A stretch of 64,000 nucleotides of DNA from Marsupella aquatica. Lineage: Eukaryota > Marchantiophyta. The stretch's first letter is position 1. Every line of letters begins with the position of its first letter. The notes under the pieces were generated by a model. The model was not told the origin of the DNA. It did no database searches and worked only from the letters and a program-made list of their open reading frames with translations. The stretch spans positions 930,001 to 994,000 of the forward strand of contig OZ316894.1 in the NCBI GenBank assembly GCA_973895155.1. The letters are read 5' to 3'. Both the position numbers and the translations under genes were made by a program. Of the stretch, positions 1 to 10,595 are shown one piece after another.

Positions 1-1869
1 TTCCCATTTCGATTCTCATTGCAATTTACTACGCCGACCTACAGTAATAGCTAGGCTCTGAAATGTCTTCACAGATTAAGTCGCCCCCTATTTTCCGCAG
101 AACAAACCCAAATCTGTGTTCTCTGTGCTTAACTCATTTACTTCGGCCTCCAATCGGTTGTACCAATACCTCTTGGTCATCCCCGCTCACTATAACTAAG
201 CTGATAAAGATCCTTTCTATGAATGCCTCAATTCCATCGGCTGGACTTGAAGCCCTTGAAGCCCTTGAAGCATCGTTGCAGCACAACATGGGTTGGACTC
301 TTAAATTGCCGTCATTCTCTGGTTGAGGAATTTAAATCTAATTCAGTGGTACTGTTTGTCAACCAATTGAAGCTCACAATGGATGATCGGTCCAAGCATC
401 ATAGTGTCGGATTTAGAAAAAACCGCCTGAACAAAACGACGATGGTTAACCACTGGTACAATGTCGACCCGAACGATTCAATTCCGGCCATGCGGAAGTC
501 CTACAGAGTCGAAATCCCAACTCAAGAATTACAAAAGTGGCATAGTTTTACCCTCAGATATCAGTTTCACGAGATGAGTGACAAACTTTGAGCACTGTTT
601 GACGCCTAGTTGTGCACCGTAGCAGTTTGGGACACATTTGAAGTGTAGTTTGGGACACGTTTGAAGTGTACATACTGGACTACAAATGAAAAACTCATCG
701 CGCACTCCACGCCCATAACGCTTTGACTGGGGAATTGGCTAGCCTTGTTAAGGAACCTTGGAACCGCGACGACGACGGGTAGCAGCAACCAGTGCACATC
801 TCAATCAAATGACTGGGAGGAGAAAGCTTTGACAGTTGTAGAGGATACCGATGGTTCCTTGCTCACACGTATCGTCTGCAAAAAATGGCCGCCTGTATCA
901 TTGTAATCTAAGAATCTGACCGGATGCGGTCTCCACATTTGATTCGGACCGTTCCCTTGTAATCGCCTATCGCCTATTCCTGCTTTCATGCGTTTCATGT
1001 TATGGGATTTTGTATGTTAATGTATTTTCTTAGAGATAAAAAGTATAGCCTTTGACCCAATTCTGAAAGTCGCTCCACCCAATGCAGCGATTGCCTCGCT
1101 CATGAGGTGTTTCTGTAATTCAATTGCACCTTGCTCTGGCATTTTTTGGCATTCTGACGGCAGCGTATCCAGTAACTAGGTGCAAGCAGACCATGGTTAT
1201 CCTCGATTCCAGGCCCTTCTGTGGCGTCCTCTTGGTAGAATTTGACGTCTATTCACCCGGGAACAGTTCTCACTGTACTTTTTCCGTGACCGAACTCTGT
1301 TTGCGTTTGGTTGTACTAAACGTACGAGCAATTGACTTGTTGCGTGAACCCTCGGGTCTCCTCACTTTCAATTGGATGCAACTAAGATTTTGGACACCGC
1401 CTGACCACATCGCAACATCGCAACATCGCATCAGTGCCCTTTCAGGAGAACTTCACGTCTCTTCACCACAGCAGGCGACTCTCCCTCTAGCCTCGCTTGG
1501 AGTCATTCGATTTTCAAATTGCGGTTTTCTTTTCTTCAGAACTAGAATCTCGGACATTTGCTTAACCTTCAGACCTCTGTTGGGAGATCACATCCATTAG
1601 AGAAAGCGATAATTCCAGAGAATAAAATGAGTAGTAATTCATGGAAGCGAAGAATACTAAAAACTGTTTTCGATTAAAACCCTTCTCTTCAAACAAGGGT
1701 CTGTTACAGAGACCATGATCTGTCGCCTGACCAATTTACAACAGTTACATATATGAAAGCACTACTAGTAAGATCATGACGTCTGAATTGAAAGTCTTAG
1801 AGCCTTCATAAAAATATTGGGATGGCAAAATACCAGTGAAAATGATGGAAAAACTACGAATGAAAAGAA
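1..1869. other. Left flank without a convincing gene
   Basis: I find no recognisable gene here. Two moderately long open frames on the plus strand (223-591, 122 codons; 1124-1600, 158 codons) have no family signature, no domain and no repeat structure. The second is followed by an AATAAA at about 1620, which could be chance. The stretch just before 1870 lies downstream of the ENT gene on the minus strand and would hold its 3' UTR; I see no canonical AATAAA there in minus orientation. A small run of three acatcgca units lies near 1409-1430. Confidence 0.4.
624..669. repeat. 23-bp tandem duplication
   Basis: Two adjacent 23-bp units (624-646 and 647-669), each beginning agtttgggacac and ending gaagtgt, differ at one base. 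No gene overlaps them. The near identity suggests a recent slippage duplication. Confidence 0.85.
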
Positions 1870-3177
1870 CTAAACGACCCAAAACCAGCCTACAACTGAG
1901 CCAACAGCCAATCCGAAAACGAGCGAAATTGTCATCACGATCCCTGCTGTCTCTGCCTCAGCTAATGGGACTGACTTAGGCGAAACAATGAATAGGCAGG
2001 AAGTCAAATAACCATTGGTGACGCCTAACAATGAGGTGAGAAGAAAAACAGGTGCTTCCGTCCTAAATATTTGTGGCCCATGAAGACAAGCGGCGAATAA
2101 AGGAAGCAACAGGACCCTCCCAATTGAGCCTCCAATCATCACGGATGTGTTGTTTGGAATGTACACTGTCGTCAGTATCTTACCCACCAAGTCGAACACG
2201 TTGTAGCTTGCCATGAGTATCACAGGATACCAGTCACCTAGCGAAGCTGAGTGTACATCCTCTGATATGAACCCAGGAAAAATTGATAAAGTGACAACGT
2301 AAATGAGGGCGAGAGATCCAGCGAGCCATTTCACCTGGCCTATTACATGCTTGTAGCTGCCCCTGTTTTGCAAAGGTATCCCAACTCCAGAGCCTGGAAA
2401 TCCCAGAATGTCAGATGCCTTTGCGTCATCCTCCAAATCTTGTCGTGAGGTAAGTGGCTCCGTCTCGCCATTCGTGACATTGAGTCTTTGATTTGTTTCC
2501 TTCTGATAGTAGACAATGACTGGCAACTTGTGCACCAAATTGAAAGCCGCGAGGCAGAAAGCTACGAAGGCAGCACTGACGCCGAAGTAGACATTTGCGC
2601 TTACTCTAAGTCCCCATGGAGTCTGTGGCAGAGCTGCTTTTGTTACGATTCTTAACCCAGAAACAAGAACTCCAGAGGCAGCTGTGCCAGACACAAGAGC
2701 CTGCATGTATCGCACTGGAAGTTGACCTGCTGATCCAACAAGACTCCCCTGCACGAGGGAATCTGCAATCCCTATGATGACCAATGCCCCCACCGTGACA
2801 TAGTATGTTCCAGCAGATCCCTTCGAATCTTCCTCGATGACTATAGAATCCAGAGAGGGTACAAGAGCTATGCAGAATAGATACAACAGAAGCCCGCTAT
2901 TTATGCGAACCCAGGAGCTGTAACGCTGACCGTAAAAAGTCAAGAAGCCCAGGCCGATGAAGCAAGGGAAGATGTAACTTATGCTGAAAACTCGATCAAT
3001 GTGTGTATTTGGGTAAAGGTAATCGAAGTAGTCTACAGCAGAGATATAAGAGTTCCATGGGAGTAAGAGCCCTGCTCCCAGAGAAAAATAGATGATATAG
3101 GCCAAATTAAATACATCCTGTGGAGGAGCGTTGCTATCAACAGTTGAAGCAGCACGTTCGTTAGAGATCCATCCCAT
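1870..3177 (-). CDS. Equilibrative nucleoside transporter, ENT1/ENT8-like
   Basis: A single uninterrupted frame of 435 codons from ATG (3177) to TAG (1870), close to the usual plant ENT length. ENT proteins (SLC29 family) are polytopic carriers of nucleosides and nucleobases; the plant ENT1/ENT8 branch acts mainly at the plasma membrane, often with protons. Family signatures are visible. An N-terminal segment holds FSLGAGLLLPWNSYISAVDYF, matching the conserved GAG-PWN motif in TM1. GIADSLVQGSLVGSAGQLP lies around residues 135-155, followed by YMQALVSGTAASGV and the ENT1-like block ALPQTPWGLR. Hydrophobic segments fill the rest, with a hydrophilic loop at about residues 225-270 before the C-terminal helices. 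The C-terminus (LVFGLAVGSVVGWFWV) is a final helix. No intron is needed, although an upstream non-coding exon cannot be excluded. A TATA-like tttttataag lies about 25-30 bp before the ATG. Substrate range cannot be read from the sequence. Confidence 0.9.
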   Translation of the reverse strand: MGWISNERAASTVDSNAPPQDVFNLAYIIYFSLGAGLLLPWNSYISAVDYFDYLYPNTHIDRVFSISYIFPCFIGLGFLTFYGQRYSSWVRINSGLLLYLFCIALVPSLDSIVIEEDSKGSAGTYYVTVGALVIIGIADSLVQGSLVGSAGQLPVRYMQALVSGTAASGVLVSGLRIVTKAALPQTPWGLRVSANVYFGVSAAFVAFCLAAFNLVHKLPVIVYYQKETNQRLNVTNGETEPLTSRQDLEDDAKASDILGFPGSGVGIPLQNRGSYKHVIGQVKWLAGSLALIYVVTLSIFPGFISEDVHSASLGDWYPVILMASYNVFDLVGKILTTVYIPNNTSVMIGGSIGRVLLLPLFAACLHGPQIFRTEAPVFLLTSLLGVTNGYLTSCLFIVSPKSVPLAEAETAGIVMTISLVFGLAVGSVVGWFWVV

Positions 3178-6100
3178 TGTTCGGGAAAATCGGTGAGACC
3201 CTTATAAAAAAGTGTCGTCTTCGACCCAACTCCTGATGAAATCCTCGAATTCGCGAACAGGGGACCAATTCTTTTACAGTGCACTGACTGACCACCCCGG
3301 GAATCGAAAGGCACCGAATAAATCCTCCAGTCACGGCTCGCAACTCGATCGATCGCAATCTAGCGAGCACCCGCCTTCTCAAGAAACATGCTATCGCATC
3401 AATTAGACAACAAAGCTCGCACGACGCTGATCAAGAAGCCCTCTTCCTTCGTGCATTGTACACGCTTCTGATAAGAATCCCTTGATTCCACACTTTGAAC
3501 CTAGAAATGATCGATCAGCCACCCCCAACTTTGACGAAGGGGCAGCGTTTCTTGCTCTAGGCCACCGATCGCTATGCACAGAAGATCCTTTACGCTCGCG
3601 ATGGTTTCAACCTTCGACAAGAGAATGTTCCCATCGATCCCAAGAACTGGGATCACTTCGACTCCATGCCCTTTCGTGCCTCAAAATCCTACAGTACTGT
3701 AGTGAGGCCAGGGAGTGCAGGAATAATATAATTCACACTTCTCCTCTTGCCCTGCACGCATCCAACAAACAAACTGTAGCGTGCATCAATATTTTGTAGG
3801 GTAATGATTGTTTGGTCTGGGTTACTAGCCTAACCTGTGACCATAAAGTGAGTAAATGCAATCACCACAAAGTAAGGAAATTGCCTGTAACACTATGACC
3901 AGAAAGTGAGTAAATGCCAGCAAGTGGGCAGCTAGGAATCTTTTCTGAGCTTTGGGGGTTTCAGAATAGAATTTCCACATTACCAGGTAAGACTTTCCGG
4001 ACACAAGGTTATGGAAAAGAAGCACCTAGTAGAAAAGGTTACACTGGTAACCTTTCTTCCTGACAAGAATTACTTGCTGTCACATAGTGTGAGGTATATT
4101 TTAGACCATATATGGTTGACCTGTGTCGGCAGGGAGACCACATACAGGAGGTAATCTATATCATGATGGATCTGACTGTGGCAGAAAAACAATTTTTTGA
4201 TGAAGGGCTAGGATTGGTTCCCGCTTTTCCCTGATTTTATAAATGGACGATAGACATTTTTATCATATAGGGAATTATAGTAATAGATATCCTTGCAAGA
4301 TCACATTATGATCATCATAATGTGATCTTAATAGTGACACAATATTACCTTATTAAGTTCTGTCAAAGAGAAGTGTTGTAAAAATAAGTAAAGTGGCCAG
4401 GTAATTGGATGCTATGGAGAGTTGGCAAATTGACCTAGCAAAACGAGTGTGAACTGTGGGAAGAGTGAGACTCTAGAAGTCCATCTCATAGTTATAAGAA
4501 ATGTCCCAATAGTCAGACATTTAGGAACAAGACAGTGAGAAGGGTCGAAGGCCGTGAGGCCTCCCAGCTTGCACCCTGCCCGCTGATGGTGGTATTCATG
4601 GTGGTGGAGACTTGTGGAGCCAGCCATACGGGAAGTGGTGGCTTCAGCTTTTTATTGGCTTCTTCCTGAGGAAAAGATGCTGATGACCGTGTCATAGAAG
4701 AAGCCTTCATAACCCTCGGCTGTGCTCCGAGTGGGTACGAGTTTGTTCCCTTGCTTCCTTGCAGATTGAATCAGCAACATAACGCGAGCACGACCACTAC
4801 AAAGAAAAAAGCTCCCGGACTTCTCCTTGTCTACCCCTCCTTCTTACTTTTCACCACTGCTTACCCATTTCTTTCCCTTGCTGACAGACGGACGGACGTC
4901 AATTTCATCTCCTAGAGCCCTCACTATGCTCGGGAATAGAATATCTAGGAGTTTTTCACTCTTGCGATCATCCCATTTTATCGGTGCGAATCATACAGCT
5001 CCCAACTGATACTGAAAGGTGAGAGGATTAAGCACAATCTCAAAGTTCGATCTTACACAGATTTGTTCACAGTACTCCCACAATCTACACAGCTAAGATT
5101 TCTTCTCCCAGGAGTTAGGAAGACGTCCTCTGAGCTGCATGGACAGAAGTCGTCCACTGTCCCTACTTCCCGTGATTGCTGAATTTGGTTGCGGTATGTG
5201 TCTTCATACAGATTTGAAGGACAGGAGGTCATCATCGGACCAGTAGTTCAAATGTAAGGCCCTAAAGCCAGGACCCAAAAAAATGGTAGCCTCCATTGTC
5301 GAAAAGGACTCAGATTCCCCGCTGGATCTAGGCAGAGAAAACACAGGGAAAGACAGCAAGAGGTTCACCAGCGCTCCTGTTGACGACCTTAATCGGACTG
5401 AACGGAAAGTTTATTCAGGTCAAGAAAGAACCCAACTCGGGAGCCTAACCACAAAGTTTTCAGGATTGAAGTCGGCAAATACCCCATCATCAACTTTGGG
5501 CGGCTTTGTAGAGCTCATCTACTGGTAAATTTGAACGGTCCGCTGTGGCCAAAAAAACTAAGTGCAGCGCCCACTTTCGCAAATAAGAGTGCTGTTCCCG
5601 AATGTCTACAGGTTCCATTCGTCCGATCTACTGGGGCCATGGCCTTCGTTGTCGGCGTGTTGCAGTGACAACTCTATATCAGATCATCGGTTCTGATGAG
5701 CAAGCTTTGGCTCATGTCAGAAGAGTACTTCACAGATCAGTACATGAGTGAAAACACATTCATAGTTGCGTTAAGAAAATCGTGAACAATTTCTTTTATT
5801 GACATTTCTCACCGAGGATATGCATGAAACCCAGTGGGGAGCTGGTTGAACAGAAATGTATGGTAACATGTATCACTCAGTACAAATAAAATGTACTTAC
5901 ACTATGCTCAACATCTACCCAACTGTGCTTCGTTTGGTAGAAGGTATGCACAGCTCGTAGAATAGTAATGACGGTAACTTCGGTCGGTGCCTAGATTTCC
6001 AAGATTTGGATGCGATTGCAGAGGCACGAGACGAATGAGTAGCATCTCCTTACAGTAAAAACACCTCAGGAACCTTAAGCAGGCTCTGGTCTAGAATTGA

Positions 6101-6719
6101 GGATTTTCTCAAAAATGGAACCTTGACTAGCTGGTCTGTGTAAGGTATTCTCCTCTAGTGTCATATCGAATTTAGGCACCACTCATTGAGGTTCTGAGCA
6201 GCACAGCACAAAACACTACACTATAAAAAGTTCATATACAAATGTTGATAAGGCCTTCCCATTCTAAGGAGATAAAAATGTAGTACATATGATCTGCGGG
6301 ACTAGGAAGCAGTAGGTACATGGCGTCCCCGAAATAGCACAGCTTCGGCAATAGTGACGTGTGGAGCGATGACGAGCCTTGTGCCCATATATAGAGGGAA
6401 ATGGTTAGGTGCAGGAGTATTCGAGGATGTTGCAAGACTGTGCGCCTTGGTGGCATCACTGGTTTCTGAAGAGACGTGTTGTGTCACGTTACCTTGTCTA
6501 ATCATCCTACAAAAGGCTAAGTAAAGTGGTTCAGAACACTCTGATTTGGTTGTCAAACATGATCTATACCATGTTGCCTCCTCCAAAGAGATTCCTGCGC
6601 ATTTTCAGAACTACCAGGGTCAGCTTGATGTAGCTTTAAAATTGCGCATTGTACAGACGTTAAATGCCTATGGAAGGGGCCAACCGAACTGGGATTCTAG
6701 AGCATGTAAGGACACTTGG
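3178..6719. other. Intergenic region between ENT and the JASON-like gene
   Basis: No gene is recognisable. Short frames on both strands (such as 3482-3799 and 5283-5528) show no domain or family match. A partial direct repeat sharing the core agtgagtaaatgc occurs near 3847 and 3906, about 57-58 bp apart. A perfect palindrome lies at 4297-4329. The right end probably contains the 3' UTR of the JASON-like gene, transcribed towards this region; the left end contains the ENT promoter. Confidence 0.4.
4297..4329. repeat. Perfect 33-nt palindrome (16-bp arms, 1-nt centre)
   Basis: The left arm aagatcacattatgat (4297-4312) and the right arm (4314-4329) are exact reverse complements around a single C at 4313. 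It lies in AT-rich intergenic DNA about 1.1 kb upstream of the ENT start. It could extrude as a cruciform, be a dimeric protein-binding site, or be the core of a small fold-back element. Nothing else in the window repeats it. Confidence 0.85.
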
Positions 6720-9700
6720 TCAAAGATCAGGGGCATGTGTTTCGGCAAACCTTTGATTGCATAATTCAGGCACAGGCAACTTTGCGAGAGCCTGTTCAAG
6801 GCGCGTTTCAAAGGGAGTAGTGTGCCAGTTGACAAGTTGATCCTGTAGAAAGGTAATTTCCAAATGATCAGGAGCTTTGCAAGTCATATTGACGTCCGTT
6901 GTGATAGCTCGCTTCATGTCATTTGACTCTCTACCGTATCAATAAATTACCTACAATACATAAGCCTCGTGACAGAACCTGCAGGAACCGGGATAGATAA
7001 ATTTGGCTGGGACACGAGTAGCAACGACCATCAACTCCAATTATTTGGGAAGAAGACTCGAGAGGCTAACGCGAATCAGCAAGATGTTTGTGACTAAAAA
7101 ATTGACCATAAATACAATTTCTATACTAGAACCTTTCAATGAAATCGTGGAAGCCGCTGCGACGCATCTTCAGTACGACTGATACTTGTAAACCTTATGA
7201 TTCAGAAACGAAGGTTTTTTTTTAAACAAGCATTCTCCGTTCAGGCTCACCTCCTTAAATTTTGACGTGGAATTGGGGATCCCAAGTCCATCCCACCCTC
7301 GCAGAGACTTGGGGTCGCTGTTCTCACCACCCCAGTGAGTTGCCACTGTTCCCAAGATTGGTCGGTCGTCAGGACTTATGTCCAAAATTCTCCGTCCTGG
7401 AACCTCTTCACGGGCAGTCCCTAATCTTGAAACCATGATCTTCCTTGGCTCAAAGTTTGTTTCCGCAAGGTAGTTGTAATCCGAGGGCTCCGGATTACTT
7501 TCAGAAAGAGTTGGGGATTCACAGTCATGGAAGATTTCATCTCGATCTCTGCTTGTTGCACTGCTCACCTCTGAATCTCCACCAATACTAGGAGATTCAA
7601 ACGGATCCCCAACGAACGCAGAGAAGCCCCTCTGCTTTGGAATTTGGATACTATACCCTAATGACTGGAAATGAGAAAGGACATCCTGCCTGAAGTCACT
7701 ATCCAGGATGAGTTTCTTTTGCTTCTCAGCCGCTTGTTGAGTATTTTGCTTGTGACAAAACTGTACCTGCTGACCAGAAGAAACTTGACGATCTAAAGTT
7801 ACTGTACACTCACTATCTACACGTTCAACATTCTGGTGCTCCTCTGTCTCAACCAGCAATGCAGCTGCGCTGACAGATTGCGATGAGAAACTGGCAAGAT
7901 TGTCCTGCTTTCCAGGATATGAGAGCTCATCCACCACATTTTCCGTCTCGTTCTGGAGATGATCTTGACCCTTCTCTTGGACCAAGTTTTCCATTGACTC
8001 CGAATTGTCAAGGGTCAGCCCCTGTTCATCTGGGTAGACGAATCCGTGCAAGGACAACCTTAATCTCTCTTCTTCCTGATAGTAGCTTTGTTGATTGTGG
8101 GTTTCCTCTTGCCAGGCTGCAAACTCCAAGGTTGGGAGATCATCGTTTGGTTCCTGGAGACAAGAACCAAGCTCTAGGTCTTTAGCGAGCTTGTGCATTG
8201 GAGTTTGCTCCTCTTCGTTGTCATTTAACCCTCCACCAGTAACAGAATGGCAGCTCAAATTTGATGTTTCGTTCCTGACACCCAGTTGCGCTGGTAGCAT
8301 CTCATCGGGTTCCAGAATAGGAGTATCTTGACGCTGAATTTCCCTGTTATCCTCAGAACTAGTGGGGATACCCAGACACTCAATCCACTTTGGAAGATTT
8401 TCAATTGATGCCAACACAGGGTGGTCAAATACCTGCGAAGTTGTAACGTCGTTGGCAATAAGTAACTTCTTAGGACTCGGTGTCGCTTCTTTCAGGCTCC
8501 CTGCCATGATCACCTGCCCCAAACTAACTGGGAGAATTTCGATCCCATCGTTATTTTCCTTTCCAAGCCCTGGAGAATCTCCGTTGATATTAGGGACATG
8601 GAGGATTTCAGTCACATCTTCATTACCTTGTGTGGACTTATTAGACACACAAGAGTCTGAAGACGAAAGAAATTCTTCTAGATTGAGCCCCATGTCCTTA
8701 AAGTATCTATCCCTTGCATACTCCACCATCAAAACCTTCTCCTTTGAAAACTTGGTGCTTGAGGAATTTTGCTTTGGTGAAAACGCTGGCGATTGGCACT
8801 GGATGGGTACAAAATCATCAAGGTCGGCCTCCTCACTGGAAGCCCAATCCGCGACCGATCCTGAATCTACATGTAAGGCAGTTGAGCGTTCGTCTTGAAC
8901 GCCTTCACCGGGTCTGCTAACATCTTCCCATGGATTGTAGCTGTGATGAAGTCTTCGGGGTGATAAAGTGAAAAGATCGTCATCAGGTCCTTCACTGATA
9001 CCATCCACATGCTCATGGAATTCGTCCTGTTGTTCCCACTCACTTCCAGATAAAATTGTTCCCACTGAAGATTTGAGGCCACTGATGAGGGAACTATCAG
9101 CACTACCAGAAATATGCAGCTGAGAAACACTTTTACTGTCGAGATCGTCTACAGAAGAGAGTCCACTGTCCACTTCTTGTACTGGGGATAGAGGCTGCCA
9201 CAACCTCCCAGACTTACAGGCAAAAAATGGCGTCATGACAGGAGTCGAAGGACTAGCAACGTTACCAGTAGTAACGCTTGCTTGGCTTCCCAAAGCAGGT
9301 TCGGGTTCTGAGCGAAGTACATCCACTGATACAAGCGAAACTTCCTGCTCTGAATCTTGAAAGACACCTGGTTGCGGACCGTTGCTAAGTCGAGGAGGTG
9401 AATTTTCAGGTGTGAATTTCGGTTGCACTATTTCTTTCGTTGGGCTCTTAAGCAGTTTCTCCTCAAGCTCGTGATAACGCAGATCTATGAAGCGTCGTGT
9501 TTGGACATGCTCAGAAGGATCTGACGTCGGGCTATCTGTACTAACCCTGGGTAGCGAAGAGGACCTGGTCGGGGACTCAAACTTCGCGGCAGCTGGGCCT
9601 GGAGTCATGTCTTCATTCTCAGAACTAGATGACGACTTTGGTATTTGATCCGGACAAGATGAGATCCTCTTAAGCCGGGGCACATCCCTTCGAGGTGGGT

Positions 9701-10595
9701 CTGCTAAATACACACGCCGGGCACTAACCGCATCGTCACTTGGGAATTGATGGAAAGAAAAGTTTGGCATCTCACTTGATATGGATCGTGGTGGGCGTTT
9801 CAGCTCCACCGTCTTACTCGTACAAGAATCTTCTCTACAAGAAAAATTGCCGGGCTCCTGTCTTTTGGATGGCAATTGACGATCAGAGTAAGCTGTCTCG
9901 TCGTCATCATGATTGGCGATTGCTTCTCCTCCACGTTTAGGCATTCTATAACCGGAAGTGTCGCAACGAGAATCTTCATCAGACGTACAGGATGAGTTCA
10001 GAAGCTCGCTTTCGCTCCGATAGTCTTGGTGAAAATCTCTCTGGGACTGCCAAAGCTTTGTCGCTACAATGAGAGCTTTCTGACCATTTGTGAGGCCCCT
10101 ACCAGGCACCTTGGACAGCTCATCGGCAGCCATGGATCTGCGTAGAACAGCACCACTCATAAAACGCTTCATCACAGTGCGAATGTGGGGAAAGAGGAAA
10201 CCATCAACAGTTTTACAAATTAGGAAGGACAACTCCTTCCTCCACTGCGACAGGATACTCCTTGCGAGCTCCAAATGTATTCCAAACTTCAAAATCAGTA
10301 GTCTCAAAATGTAAGCGACATGAGCAATACGCCGAATTGCATCTATCTGAAGCCAGTATAGGGGACTCAAAATATGCCGAAATGATTCGCGGATCCAAGA
10401 AGTAAACTCACCGGAGATGCTCCTCCAGCCTGAACCTGCTCTTAGGTGAGAGACTGAGACCCAGCCAGGACTGCCAATTCCGCTGGGTTCTATCATCCTT
10501 TGGTAGCAAACTCTCCTTTTCGAGACTGAGACTAAGTCTGTGCCGATCAGGAGATTGAAGAACACCACATGACCGGAGATAGGACACCTGGACAC
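6720..10595 (-). CDS. JASON-like protein, two exons: complement(6720..6842, 7251..10595)
   Basis: The large exon (10595 down to 7251) joins a short terminal exon (6842-6720) through a 408-bp intron with a GTGAGC donor and a ttctacag acceptor, phase 0. Splicing creates a C-terminus in which ILGTVATHW, GWDGLGIPNSTSKFKE and DQLVNWHTTPFETRLEQAL follow in order. These match the conserved tail of the plant JASON family as I remember it. JASON affects meiosis II organelle-band and spindle positioning in Arabidopsis pollen mother cells. Without splicing the frame runs into a stop at 7170, an alternative retained-intron end. The predicted protein is about 1155 residues, longer than Arabidopsis JASON, and mostly polar, serine- and acid-rich and probably disordered. 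The typical MGCF-type N-terminus is not seen. The first ATG is at 10595, but a later one near 10499 (MIEPSG) is equally possible, and there may be upstream exons. The hydrophobic stretch at about residues 75-115 is unexplained. Confidence 0.6.

Noticed and set aside
8362-8898. Plus-strand 178-codon frame
   Set aside because: Antisense shadow of the large JASON-like exon.
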